Origin: Celoporthe dispersa | Lineage: Eukaryota; Ascomycota; Sordariomycetes; Diaporthales; Cryphonectriaceae | Assembly (NCBI GenBank): GCA_016584495.1 | Contig: WAID01000009.1 | Location: forward strand, 124,001-188,000 | Reading direction: 5' to 3' | Length of the DNA stretch: 64,000 nucleotides | In this document: one piece after another, positions 12,578-24,171 of the stretch | Layout: each line of letters opens with the position of its first letter | Position numbering within the stretch: the first letter of the stretch is position 1 | Made by a program: the position numbers and the translations under genes | Notes under the pieces: generated by a model | Told to the model about the DNA's origin: nothing | The model's database searches: none | The model's input: only the letters and a program-made list of their open reading frames with translations

Positions 12578-15198
12578 AGGGATGGCTGTATATTTGACCC
12601 TGTGAGAGACTTGTTTTACTGACGAGGTCTTTTCTTCTTCTTCTTCATTCTACTACAGCGCTGGATGCACTCTATGCACGTCGATGCCTTCTTCGAGTAT
12701 CTTCTGGACAACCCGCACCCATACTGGGTCGACATACCCACGGACCTGAACCCAGTCTGCGAGGGAAGGGCGTGACGGCGTGGCAGCCGAGGATGATATG
12801 GCACTGCGCTCCCTCCTCCCGCACATCAGACCACGAAGAGGACGAAAGCGACCCGACGAGGACAGCAGCAACAATAAAAACAACAATAATAATAATAACA
12901 GCAGCAGCAGCTTCAGCAGGTCACCCACTCAACGTCTCAAGATGGAACAAGGCGGTGGTGGAGGAGGAGGAGGAGGAGGAGGAGGCGACCAGCAGGGAGT
13001 GGACCAGCTCGACCTGTGGGCAGGAGCCGCTGCAGACCCAGACACGAGAGGCGGAGCGTATCACCACCACCTCTACCCGGCCCAGGACCAGTTCGCAAGA
13101 GTCAACCTTGGCATGACGATGACAAACACCGGATCATGGGTGACGGGTCAGGACTTCTCCCAGCAGCAGCAGACGCCCATGACAGCACATCCCTACTCGG
13201 CAGTAACACCAGCGACGACCGCGACTGCGTTCTGGGCCGACCAACAACAACAACAACAACAACAAGCGGGCGAACCAAAATCAGCAATGACACCGACGAT
13301 GAGTACCAAGCCCAAGACCAACAGACGACATGGTGCCAAGGTGGTATCGTCTGCGTGGAGGAGCGGCGGGCCAGGAGGCTCGGGAAAGACACGAGGCCGA
13401 CCGCCACTAAACAGGCGGACCAGCACAGCAAGTCAGGGCCAGCAGCAGGGCGAATCAGCGGCGGCAGCGGCGGCGGCAGCAGCAGCGGCGGCGGCGACGG
13501 CAGCAGCCTCTCCCTTCTCGACATTCTCTGCCGGACAGAACAGCAGCCCTCCGGCGACGTTCAAGCAGCAGCACCACCACCACCAGCACGCATCACCACA
13601 CATGATGGACGCGAGCATAGCGCACCCAGCTCTGATGACGATGGCAGCTAACGTCTCAGGGGCGACGATGGGGGCCGCAACAGGCCACCACCATCAGCAG
13701 CACGGCCTGTCCATGCAACATCAACATCAGGGCGGTTACGACGTCTCGCAGCAGCAGCAGCAGCAGCAAGAGGAGGCACAGACGAGGAGCCTGAGGATGA
13801 CGCGCGGCAGGCTCTCGCTGCAGGTGCCAGAGAGGATAGGCGGCGAGATAAGAGGGATGCCCACGCCACTTGGGCGGCAGCAGCAGCATCAACAACAACA
13901 ACAACAGGCACCTATGGTGCTGGTCAACGGGGCCGTCACCACCGCAGGAGACGAGTCTACGGCCATCATGGCCCATCATCACCCTGGCATGAGTGCTGGA
14001 ATGGCTGGTGCAGACGTTCACATGATCGACCCGTTCGGGACGGCCGCACAAGATTTATATACCTTGCAGTTTCAGCAACAGCAACAACATCAACACCACC
14101 AGCACCACCAACACCATCCCCAGCAGCAGCAGCAGCAGCACATACAACACCATCCCCAGCAGCAGCAGCAGCAGCACATACAACACCTCCCACAGAGCTC
14201 ACAGGACACCTCATCCCTCTACTCGACGGCTGCAGGCAGCACGCCGCACCACAGCTACCAACCCCTCCACCAGCAACCTCAACAGCTCCAGTCCCCGCCC
14301 CAGACCCTCTTCCAGCAGCCGACCCCGGGCAGCATCAGCGTCGCTGGCTCTGCCAGTGCCCTCTCGACCGCCGCAGGGCCCTTTCCCGCTGCAGATGCTC
14401 CCACCGCCCTGGGGGGCGCCAGCACCACTACCAGCAGCCGCACCAACATGGACGCGCTCGAGTCGCTGTTCACATACGAGATGCTGGGCGCAGACTGGAC
14501 AGACGCGCAGGGCCGCCAGGTACCCGCGTGCGGCGTGGACGAGGCGGCGGCCATGGCACAGGAGATCATCGAGACGGTGCGGCGCGAGGCGAGCGGTGCG
14601 CAGGGGTTCCTGATGAACCTCAGCGCGCTGGCGGGCATGACGTGGCTGCGGGCGCCTGGGCAACGGCTCAAGGTGCGGCGGGTGGGCGAGGTCATGCCTC
14701 CTCCTGACGACGGGAGCGGCGTCGCCGGCGGAGGTGGGATGGGCAGGGACGTCTATGATGTCCACTGGAGCCTGCAGCTCGGGGATGTGCACAGCGGGTT
14801 CGGGCTGAGGGAGGAGGTGGCGAGGGAGACGTGGGCGCCTCAGGCCGGAAGCAGGAAGAGGAAAAGAGGGAGAGGGGCAATAGGGCCCCAGGGCCCGAGG
14901 ATGGGACCAGGGAGGGAGCAGCGGGCCGGAGGTGGACAGGAAGAGGGCGAGGAGGTCGAGAACGAGGACGGAGCAGAGGCAGAGGAGGAGGATGGCGCGG
15001 AGGATGCAGGGAATGACGAGGCCAGCCTGGAGGGAGGATTGGGCGCCGAGGGCGAGGGGGCCGCAGCAGCGATGCCGAGAGGTGGCGGAGGAGGTACCGC
15101 GATCTCTGGGCGTCGTCCAGGGCCAACAGGCAGAGCTGGATGATCTCCGAAAGGCCATGTTAGATCTATGTCGGCCCAGGACGAGGGATGGGGACTGA
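11923..15198 (+). CDS. Abp2-type (ARS-binding protein 2) nuclear DNA-binding protein, frame-broken
   Basis: The N-terminal domain matches the fungal Abp2 family (ARS-binding protein 2, described in fission yeast), a nuclear DNA-binding protein. Exon 1 (11923-12402) and exon 2 (from 12659) are joined by a 256-nt intron. The conserved domain covers about residues 65-210, with RDVTAESLEDTYIQFILACN, KSFSTWTLFELIAQFQSKEI, GQSSQKIQQYAVRLK and RWMHSMHVDAFFEYLL. A one-base surplus in GGGAAGGG (12763-12770) causes an early TGA at 12773. Restoring it joins to AAEDDMALRSLLPHIRPRRG and about 780 further residues rich in poly-Asn, Gly, Gln, Ala and His. The continuing frame stops at 15143. However, a coiled-coil-like C-terminus (DAERWRRRYRDL, then QQAELDDLRKAMLDL, stop 15198) is split over the two other frames, suggesting two missing bases between about 15030 and 15110. 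Start 11923 is the first ATG in a clean context; 11932 is an alternative. Confidence 0.75.
12521..12574 (+). repeat. GA microsatellite inside the Abp2 intron
   Basis: A GATCGAGA-type imperfect repeat grades into about fifteen GA units within the only intron of the Abp2-like gene. It makes this intron unusually long for the window (256 nt). Confidence 0.9.
14109..14180 (+). repeat. Perfect 36-bp tandem duplication in the Abp2 coding region
   Basis: Two identical 36-bp units (14109-14144 and 14145-14180) each encode a twelve-residue block with His-His-Pro followed by six Gln. The identity at silent positions suggests a recent slippage or unequal-exchange event. It is length-neutral for the frame. 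Confidence 0.9.
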
Positions 15199-16401
15199 AT
15201 GGGATTTAGATGGATGGACAATTTATGTCAAAAGAGGGAATTTTTACAAGCACTGTATAATTCACATCGAGGCAGCGCTGCAGAGACAAGAAAGAATTGA
15301 CATCTGTCGTACGCACACACGGGGCTCAGGTCAGCGGTACTACTCCTCTTCGACCGTGCAATATACTTTGGCTTCATGAAATGGTAATAGGAACGAAGAC
15401 CATGGCGGGAGGACAACAAAAGTCCCCCTTCATGATCTCTGTAATACTTCTCCGTCATGATCTTCTTTCCTTCTTTCTCTCTTCCTTTCTTCCTGTCTTT
15501 TTTTTTTCTTCCCCTTTTTGGTTTTTCTATTTCTTTTGTTAAAAAAAAAGAAAGAAAGAAAGAAAAAACTATAAACTAGACATCAGATTGAATAAATCAA
15601 ACAACGGAAAACAGTCCGGACCCGCTCACAGCCCATGTAGGCAGCTCAGCTTGAAAAAAATCCGGGGGCAGATTGAGGTGAAGAGCTACTGCATGTCAGG
15701 CTCACCTGCAGCCAGCCCGTTGTCATGCCTGGCGAGTTTATTCCGATGTGGCGGGTGGTGGGGTTTTTTTTTTTCTCCTCTTTTTTTCCCCTTCTTATTT
15801 TCTTTTCTCTCTGGTTTCTTCAGGGTAGACCATTGACCGTTTACTAGGGAAACTGAAAGGAACTCGGAGCAATTTACTTTTACTGGGGAAAATATGGTTT
15901 GTTTACGTCTTGCCAGCGAACCTGGATGCTGGAGTGAAGAATCTTCCCTTCGCATCATTTATTAACAAAATATAAAGACACCCAGATTCAAAGTAGACTT
16001 TTTTGACAACTCAGTGTGACCATAGCATACATTTCATGACTGTTCAGGTTTCATATTCGGCTTTAGAACAATATCATTGTAAAGTCAGAGTGAAGTATTT
16101 TCGTGAAGCTGGTTTGGTTCAACTCTTATACAAGTATGATGTCTCTTGCACTCTCGAACAGCCATGCTGTCTCTTGCCTTCAGACAGCTGCGATACCGCC
16201 TTTTGGAAGAGGCCAGAGCACATGTTGATATATAATATAGCATGGCAAGATTGCAACCACCGCAATTTGATACCGTCAACTCTAGACATCAAAGGCGAGT
16301 GGCCTGCACATGAATCCCCCAAACTCAAAGCCGCACTCGTCTCAAACACAAAAGAAGCCACGCAAATAGCAACAAAATCGACAGTCGACCGTGCACTGAA
16401 C
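15199..16401. other. Gene-free, relatively AT-rich spacer
   Basis: The region holds long T and A tracts (15490-15575, 15760-15800), an AAAG-type repeat near 15550-15567 and one ACCATAGCA copy (16019-16027). An open frame from 16003 runs through its end, but its codon usage before about 16400 is not fungal-like, so it is not annotated as coding here. Confidence 0.5.
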
Positions 16402-16952
16402 ATGCCGCCGCACTTCTCTACTCCCGGTGTGGCGCACATCGTCGAGGGTCTCGTCATCGCCCTCGAGTACTTCAACCTGCCAGCAGGCTGTTCCCTGGAT
16501 GACGCCCGCGCCGTGGCCGTCCGGGCAGCCGACTGGGCCGTAGCCTGGCACCAGCTCCCGGAAGGCCCCATCTCCCCAGACGGACGGCCGGTGCGACAAC
16601 TCAGTGACATTCCGCAGCACCCCACCGTGGGCCTGCGCCACCCGCACATCTGGATCCTTCGGGCCCCGGGTGCGATCCGGCTGTCGACGATGTCCGCGGC
16701 CGGAATGGCGGGTGTGCCCGGGTACAGGCCCGCGCAGCTGCGTCTGAACCCGTGGCCCATGGAGTCCGGATCGAACCACCAGGGCGAGCTGGGGAGATCC
16801 TGGCCGCCAGGGCGGTGAGGAACTTCAGGCCCAGGGGTGGTAGGGTTCTGAGACGACGGGTGCGTCTGGCGAGCCTGTCCAGCCGAAGAAGGGTCATCTA
16901 CAACTGGCTGCCCGAGTTCCTGATCGCGCTCGGCAGCCAGTTCGCACGGTGA
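16402..16952 (+). CDS. Unrecognised coding segment (about 184 residues), frame-broken
   Basis: From ATG 16402 the frame shows very strong C/G preference at third positions, as in the confirmed genes of this window, unlike the DNA on either side. The protein contains GVAHIVEGLVIALEYFNLPA and PHIWILRAPGAIRLS and reaches TGA at 16818. The next frame continues with equally good bias (ILAARAVRNFRP to YNWLPEFLIALGSQFAR, stop 16950-16952). Adding one G to GGGG at 16791-16794 fuses the two parts smoothly. The C-terminal half is very Arg-rich. No family, signal peptide or membrane segment is recognised. It could be a small lineage-restricted gene or the last exon of a decayed larger gene; an upstream exon cannot be excluded because the open frame extends back to 16003. 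Confidence 0.4.
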
Positions 16953-18317
16953 GTTGTACACAGCCGAGATGCGCACAGCCTCTTGTTGTCACACCCCACC
17001 GCAAAACGCACCGTGCCACGTCCGGATTATACACAGGGAAGTGTACGTCTCCTTTTTGTCACACTCCCACACGGTAAGAAGGCGTATTCTCCAAAGCCGC
17101 AGATGGTACCTACAGTGAGGGAGGATTCTCCGGCCGCAGATGCTTTTCTGTCCCAAATCGTAATGATCAGCTCCATGAACGATACTTCATCCACAAATTT
17201 TCAGCTGCACGTCTTGTGTCCCTAGTGAACGTTTCAGATCATGAGTTTAGGCAGCGTAGATTATTCGAGAGAATACAGCACAGTGTCAAGTAACCCTCTC
17301 TTGCTGAGCCCGCGTCATGATCTCTGGAGACCCTAACTCTGTAGTATCAGGAGCGGCCCGGCGCAGCGAAGGATATGGACAGAAGGCCGCCGTGTTCTCA
17401 GAGAGAGTTGAGCTGGACGTGGAGCCGCGCGTGCATAGCACTGCTTCTCGTATGCGTGCCGTTCCGAACGCCAAACGTTTACCGAAGCGAGTCGGGGTCC
17501 AAGGGGCCAATGGCATCCTCCACGTGGCTCGCGCTGACAGTCGGCCGCACGTGGAGGGATCCAGAGAAGAGCTGCATGCACGCACGATGTCCCACCTGTG
17601 AGCGGTCAGCACGTCTTGCAGGTAAACAGGAGTGACCGTCGTGGAGCTGTTGTAATCTGACATTGTAACAGATCATGATCCAGCACGTCCCGAGGATATG
17701 GATGCTTCTCACACCTCACGCCTTCTTCTCCCTAGCTGACTGGTGAACGTCGAGTTGCCATGAGCAGCCTGAGCTTTGCTGAGCCGCACATCTCAACGAG
17801 GCCAAACTCACTACCAGGCATGGCTCCTCAGTAACAAAGCAGCCTAACTGCCGTCGTACCAGAACTAACACCTCGACTAGAAGGACGCCCACGTCTCAAC
17901 GGTTGTGTGGGCGTCGAGCTGAAGTCCGCTACGGCAAAAGCAGGTCGAAAAACATGCGGGCTTAGATCGTGGCGAGAAACTTAAAGACCCGGTCCAGAAC
18001 CCGGTCGAGGCATGTCCTGTGAAGCCATATCGGGCTCCACCGGATCCTATAAGATCCCTCTAGCCACGGAGAACACAGGTAACAATGAGTGGGTCATCAA
18101 GTAGAGTTGATTCTGAGACCAAAAGTCCTGCAGGCTGCATCGGTCATTGGACGAGATGCGAGAGAGCGGAATACTAGCTGCTGCCTATGCAAGCACGAAT
18201 ATGTTGGGACCCGCTCGTACGGCAGATAGTCGAGCGTAGGGTGCATAAGGACCAGATTGTTAGGCTGAATCCGTCGTGATTGTTGGTGTTGAAGATACAA
18301 TCTGGACGTTGACGCGA

Positions 18318-18358
18318 TAGAGAGAAAGAGAGAGAGAGAGAGAGTGTGTGTGTGTGTG
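18318..18358. repeat. GA-TG compound microsatellite
   Basis: About twelve GA units run into eight TG units in the intergenic DNA. Confidence 0.9.
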
Positions 18359-21300
18359 GATTGATGTTATGTTGCATGCTAGGTGTGAGATTGGGAAGAT
18401 GGGGGGACCCCTGGCGATGACCCGCAGGAGTCAGTCCAAGCAGAGAGGATCCCTGCCTTGAAGTCCAGCGAATAGCACCATAATTATCAGGTACCACAGC
18501 GCTGACAACACTGGTGTTGTGGTATTATAAGGAAGGAACGAGGCAGGAAGGCAACCCCGCGAGAAGCTAGCCTGGGTCTGAACATATTCCTTTTTTGGAA
18601 AGTGCGAATCAATTCTCCTACAGCATGGCACTGTACTACAGTGTGCAGTAAGTACTGTGGGTGGCACTGCTTCTGACCTCCGGGCTCCAGGCGCAACCCT
18701 CTGGAAGCCCACCAAATCTCATCTGCATATTGCCAACCCGCCCCAGCGCCAACACCAGCGCAAAACTCAACATCAACGCATCAGGTCATCTAGCGGTCAA
18801 GGTCTAGAGGGTGGGACGCCCTGTGCCCTCGCGTGGATGCACGCAGCCAGCCACAAGCTGCGACGCCAAGTCGACCGCGCATCGTCCAATTGCTCGCTGC
18901 TGAAATGCAGACAACGGGCGAGATAGTCGACGTGATGTGACATACATGGGCGAAGACAAACCGCCCAAAGCGGTCACGGCCCGGTTTGCCTGCATGGCGC
19001 CACCCACTTGCCCTCACAAGAAGCAGGTCTTCACCCTTGCCAGGACCCAGCGTCGCCAGGAAGGGATCGGTCGAGATGGAGCATACAGGCAATGATAGTC
19101 CTCGGTCGGGGCCTCGAGTCTCTAGGACAGGGGAGAGGGATCCATCCGCCTTCCCGCCTAACGGAGGATTCTGTACAGGCTACGGCTGGTGCTGGCTAGT
19201 GAATCGCCTTGGCGAGCTCTGGAGGGTCTGGAGGGTCCAGCAGAGGAGCGCCACCATCGCGCTGCCAGACAGGACAAGCTTCTGCTGGTGCTCGGCCTGG
19301 TGCTTGGCCTGCACCGCGCGCCCTGTCAGAACTTGACCCGTCGGCGGCTCAAGGCTTGGCTTGTCCACTGTTAGCCGACTAGACCAAGGTTCGGTCCCAG
19401 GGTCAACCGGACTTGCGCACGGTCAGTGAGGCTCCGCGACGGGCAGTCGACCTCGACACATCCTCAGAGCCTCGCTAACCCGCACTTTCAGCAGCTGCGG
19501 TGTTGTGCCACCTGCCTTTGAGGGCCTCGTGACGTCAAACGCGCCCATGGTCGTGTTCCAATCCTGCTTGCAGGTGCTGCTGCTGCTGATTGGCGAGATA
19601 ACATGGATTTTCTCTAGCCTGCGGGAATGGAATGTGACCCCAGAAAGCATCAAGTCCTGCCGTCGGCTGTCGTCGGCTGTCTCAGTGGCTGGGCCAGCCC
19701 GCCAACACAGGAGGCTTAGGGGTCGGAAGGGGCGAAAAGCGGCTAGGTGTCTTAGTTGTCCATGCCTCTATAGGACAATGCTGGTTCGTCCTCGGACAAA
19801 GAGGACAGTCACATGAGCAATCCCATTGTTGCGTTGTGTGGGCCGTTCGCATATGCGTGCGGTCCCGCCTGGAACATTCCGAGAACGTGGAAGGAAACCA
19901 AGAGACCCGTTCGCCGTGCTGGTTCAAGCTTTTCTGTTTCCTGCAGAGAACACCACCCTCCGCATTCCTGGGCACCCAATGAGCACCGCAGCGCCTGTCG
20001 ATCCTTGGTACCGAGGTGCTGGTGCTCTAATGCGCCCTGGGAGGACGCTGGAGATTTCCGACTGCGCAGACGGATCCGTCGCGCGCAAAACCCAGAATCT
20101 CCCTTACCTAGGTGTGTCACAATTCAGTAAATTCAATCCAACACGGGAGGAGGATGCCCAGCAGTGCACACTACTGCGTCACAGTCACGCACGATGTCGA
20201 GTGCGTCTCCGCCGCCACGCGGCCGACACCCACAGACTTCGCAGGCTTCTCCACTTCTCAGCAAGTATCTGGCGCCAGGCCGCGGCAGCAGATCTGGTTG
20301 GTCCATATTTTCCCCAAACCCCGGCCAAGACGAAGGAGATCTCCCCACGGGGAGAAAAGAGGGTCAAAGGAAAGTACCCAAAGCCAAACGAAGCCCAGAG
20401 ATCGACCAGCGCCGCTGCTAAAACTCGGTGAGCCGTCCTTCGCCCAAGCTACGGGAACAAGCAGCTTGGGAGGCGTCCAGGCGTCCTCTCCTGTTGCTTC
20501 CCTGGCCCGTCTTCTCCACACTACAGCGTGCCTCTAGCTACAACGGCCTGAACGGCCTATAAAACACTGCCGATAGGATTTCGCCCTGGTCGTCCTCCTT
20601 ACCAGAGCCAGCCTAGAGGGCGCAAGGTCACCTGCAGCATATTAGCCACAACGCGGCTCGATGCGGCCGGGGGTCTCTCCCGCCTCTTGAGGAGTCAGCC
20701 CCTGCTTCCTCCTCCCCCTCCCGCTGTCCTATGGATGATGTGGTCCAGGCGGGTTGAGAGGTCTGCCCTCGGGTGTATGGTCGAGTCCTAAACCGTGGAC
20801 GGGCCCGAGTCTAAGAAACAATGCACTTGTGTGTCTGCCCAGGCGTCTCACGGGCAGGGCTGAACACGGACACAACCAACCACCCCACAACGCGAGAGAC
20901 AGAGCGGCAGGGTGCTGTTTGTCTCACTCTGTCTCTCATTCGACCACCAGGATGCTTCCGGTACGACTCAGACGTTTCCGAGTCGCTGGTGTGTGGAATG
21001 TAGAATTATCGACCTGCCACGAGCTACTGGGAGCATACTGGTACATGCCATGGCATTTTGTGCTGCTGGTTGCGAACCCAGTGAATCTCGCGTGCGTGGG
21101 TGTGTGTGTGTGTGTGTTGCTCCAGGTGATGCGCCAACGACGACAAAAGTACTTGTTTTGTACACAAAATCCTGCCAGGGGGGGTAGCATCCTCGTCCAA
21201 TTCGTTCGACCCTGGTCACGCAGACCGGATCCAGAGTGTCGTCTGGGCCTGGGGGGCACAAGTACTCAATTGGTACCCTCAGCAGCCACCTTTGACTCTC

Positions 21301-21452
21301 ACACTGGTGTATCGGCTAGACCCTCCATTTCTGGATGATACCTTGCTTCCAGCGCTGTGAATTCATGAGACCCTGTCTGGGGTTGAGCATCGCTTGCGGG
21401 GATGGATCTTGATAGCCCCCATCCTTCCTGTCGCCGTGTGCCTGCCATCGAA

Positions 21453-21459
21453 TATAAAG
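21453..21459 (+). promoter_or_regulatory. TATA box of the sugar transporter gene
   Basis: TATAAAG lies 239 bp upstream of the transporter ATG and is followed by a pronounced CT-rich stretch (21480-21535), the usual arrangement of a highly expressed fungal promoter. Function is inferred from position and sequence. Confidence 0.5.
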
Positions 21460-21697
21460 ATCGACGCGACTGCTGGCCCCTTTCACCTGCTACCCTTTCA
21501 CACTCCTCTTGTCCTCCTTCACTCCGCTGCTCCACAAGATCCCAGAAGCAGCCGACGCCACTTCAGTTCTGCCACTTCAGTTTCGAACTGGAGAGACGGC
21601 TGTCTACAACTTTGAAACCTCACCCACAGGTTGTTTCCCCCCTTCCCTGTTGTGCCAACCTCCTTGACCGGGCAAAACTTTTGAACAACCAATCACA

Positions 21698-24171
21698 ATG
21701 GGTGCCGACGAACCGTCCACAGGCATTGAGCCTGCCCCTCGGTACGTTCACCTCTCTGCAGTGCCTTCCCTGCTGCTCAACCTTGCGACGGTTCGAGGTG
21801 CAACTTTGCGCTGACCACAGAGCCCAGGCCGTCCTATCACGACCACTCGCACGCGGAGCATGGCACCCACCACAGCTCCGCGATCAAGGCCACGGATCTC
21901 TCTGAGAACCTCGATGCCAAGATCAAGAACCCCCTCGCTGGCCTTTCCAGGCATGTGCTCCTGGCCCAGGTGGAGGAATTCGTGAACGAGAAGGGCCTCT
22001 CGGAGCACATGGAATACTTTCAAGAAGGGCGCCTTGGTGGCGCAGGACCCGGACAGCTTCGAGGACATCAGCGGAGAGCAGAAGCTCACCGAGGAGGAGG
22101 TTGCGGTCCTCGTCAAGGAGGTCGAGCACAAGTGGAGAGTTCCCAAGGTCCTATACCTAACCATCATCACTTGTTCCATCGGCGCTGCTGTCCAGGGTTG
22201 GGACCAGGAGGGCAGCAACGGTGCTGTCCTGGCTTTCCCCCAGGCCCTCGGTCTGGACACGAATACCAACTACGGCCTTTACCTCGAGGGTCTGATTGTC
22301 TCTGCTCCTTACGTTGGAAGCGCGTAAGTTGATGCACTCTTGTCCCTGTCCCTCCTCCTTTTCCTAACTTTGTGCTGACTGTGGTGAACCAGCCTGCTTG
22401 GATGCTGGCTGTCAGACCCCCTGAACAACGTTCTCGGCCGACGAGGTAAGCGCGCACCAGTTAAACACCCTCGTGCGATACTATTTACCCTCTGGACATC
22501 CCCGGCTGACGATGTCCCAACGCTAGGAACTATCTTTGCTGCTGCCCAATTCTGCTTCTGGCCCGTCCTCGGAAGTGCCTGTTCCCAGACTTGGCAGCAG
22601 CTTCTTGTCTGCCGTCTTCTCCTGGGCGTGGGGATGGGGGCCAAGGCCAGCAGTGTTCCCATCTTTGCCGCCGAGAATGCTCCTGCTTCGATCCGTGGTG
22701 CTCTTGTCATGACTTGGCGTATGAACCCCGGGCAGCTCCCTCTAAATAACCCCGGCGAATGCTGACCGCTTGTTGCAGAAATGTGGACTGCCTTTGGTAT
22801 CTGTCTCGGCACCTGCGCGAACCTGATCCTGGGCAAGGTCGGTGATATCGCCTGGCGCCTGCAGCTGGGCAGCGCCTTCATCCCCGCTATCCCTCTGATG
22901 GCCTTCATCTTCTTCTGCCCCGAGTCCCCCCGTTGGTATATGAAGAAGGGCCGCTACCAGGACGCGATGAGGTCGCTGCTCCGCCTCCGCAACCATCCCC
23001 CTGCAGGCTGCCCGCGATCTCTACTACATCCACGCCCAGATCGAGGTAGAGAAGGAGATCCTCCACGGCTCGACATACGTGCAGCGCTTCATCGAGCTGT
23101 TCACCATCCCCCGCCTCCGCCGTGCGACTCTCGCGTCGTTTGTTGTCATGGTTGCCCAGCAGATGTGCGGAATCAATATCATCGCGTTTTACTCCACCAC
23201 CGTGTTTGAGGATGCTGGCACCACGGCTTACAACGCGCTGATCGCTTCTTTCGGGTTCGGCCTGATCAACTTCCTCTTCGCCTGGCCTGCTATCTGGACT
23301 ATTGACACCTTCGGGCGGCGGTCTCTCCTGCTCTTCACTTTCCCGCAGGTAAGTTTCACACATTGACCCTAGGTCCTTCCTCCTCCTCTTATGTCTTTCT
23401 CTATGGTGACACGATCTGACATATGCTTTTTTTCCTCTTCTTCTCAGATGGCCTGGTCTCTTCTTGCCGCCGGTCTCTGCACTCTCATCCCCGGCGAGAA
23501 CAACGTCCACTTGGGACTTGTTGCGCTCTTCGTCTACATCTTCTGCGCCTTCTACTCGCCCGGCGAGGGCCTGTGCCCTTCACCTACTCCGCCGAGGTGT
23601 TCCCCCTGTCCCACCGCGAGGTGGGCATGGCCTGGGCTGTTGCCACGTGTCTGTTCTTCGCCGCCGTGCTCAGCATCTCCTTCCCTGCTATCCTCGCGTC
23701 TCTAGGCGTGATTGGTGCCTTCTGCCTGTACGCCGGCTTCAACATAGTTGCGTTCTTCATGATCTTCCTGTGGGTGCCGGAGACGAAACAGCGGACGCTC
23801 GAGGAGCTGGACTACGGTACGTGTCTTTCTATCTCCCCCTCCCTCGCACCCGCCCACGACAGCTCCTTTCCCTGCTCATCATACACAACCGGGTCGATCC
23901 GCCTCGAGCTGCACAGCTGACACCTGAAATCACACACATAGTGTTTGCTGTGCCCACCCGCACCTTCATGAGGTACCAGGTCTTCACCTGGGCGCCGTGG
24001 TGGTTCAAGCGGTACGTGCTCTTCCAGAAGAACGCCGTGCTGCCTCCGCTGTACCACTTTGACCGCGTGGAGAGGATCCAAAGCGAGTCCGAGTCGGAGA
24101 AGCTGGACAACAAGGTGCAGACGGAGATGAGGGAGAACACCACGGATCCCGACCCCATACAGAAGCCGTAA
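21698..24171 (+). CDS. MFS sugar/polyol transporter (SP family), several frame breaks
   Basis: This is a plasma-membrane proton-linked sugar or polyol transporter with 12 predicted helices. Exons are 21698-21741, 21821-22323, 22393-22445, 22527-22718, 22779-23348, 23448-23816 and 23942-24171, giving about 652 residues. Landmarks are QGWDQEGSNGAV in helix 1, DPLNNVLGRRG (loop 2-3 signature), PESPRWYMKKGRYQDAMRSL (loop 6-7), QQMCGINIIAFYSTTVFE (helix 7) and VPETKQRTLEELDYVF after helix 12. A long N-terminal cytosolic extension (DLSENLDAKIKNPLAGLS) is typical of one fungal subgroup. Three single-base indels in homopolymers interrupt the frame: extra T at 22018-22020, extra C at 22997-23001, missing C at 23570-23571. 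Exon 2 joins in frame only if one C of 21823-21825 is surplus or other splice sites are used. Substrate is unknown. Confidence 0.88.

Larger units (their letters stand above)
16953..21697. other. 4.7 kb spacer between orphan ORF and sugar transporter
   Basis: Many open frames overlap on both strands, but none shows consistent third-position bias. Moderate GC, few long homopolymers and frequent CGxx words make it look different from the other spacers, possibly an old decayed gene or transposon region, but no transposase, reverse transcriptase or terminal repeat was recognised. A GA/TG repeat lies at 18318-18358. The last 250 bp contain the transporter core promoter. Confidence 0.45.

Noticed and set aside
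14211..15221. 336-residue minus-strand frame opposite the Abp2-like gene
   Set aside because: It arises from GC-rich low-complexity coding DNA on the other strand; no family features.
17286..17663. 125-residue minus-strand frame
   Set aside because: It reads like a plausible protein at first, but third-position bias is weak and the opposite strand is open as well; no motif supports it.
21698..24171. Interpretation of the transporter as a RIP-inactivated or decayed pseudogene
   Set aside because: The only lesions are single-base homopolymer length changes; there are no premature stops from C-to-T transitions and all motifs and splice sites are kept.
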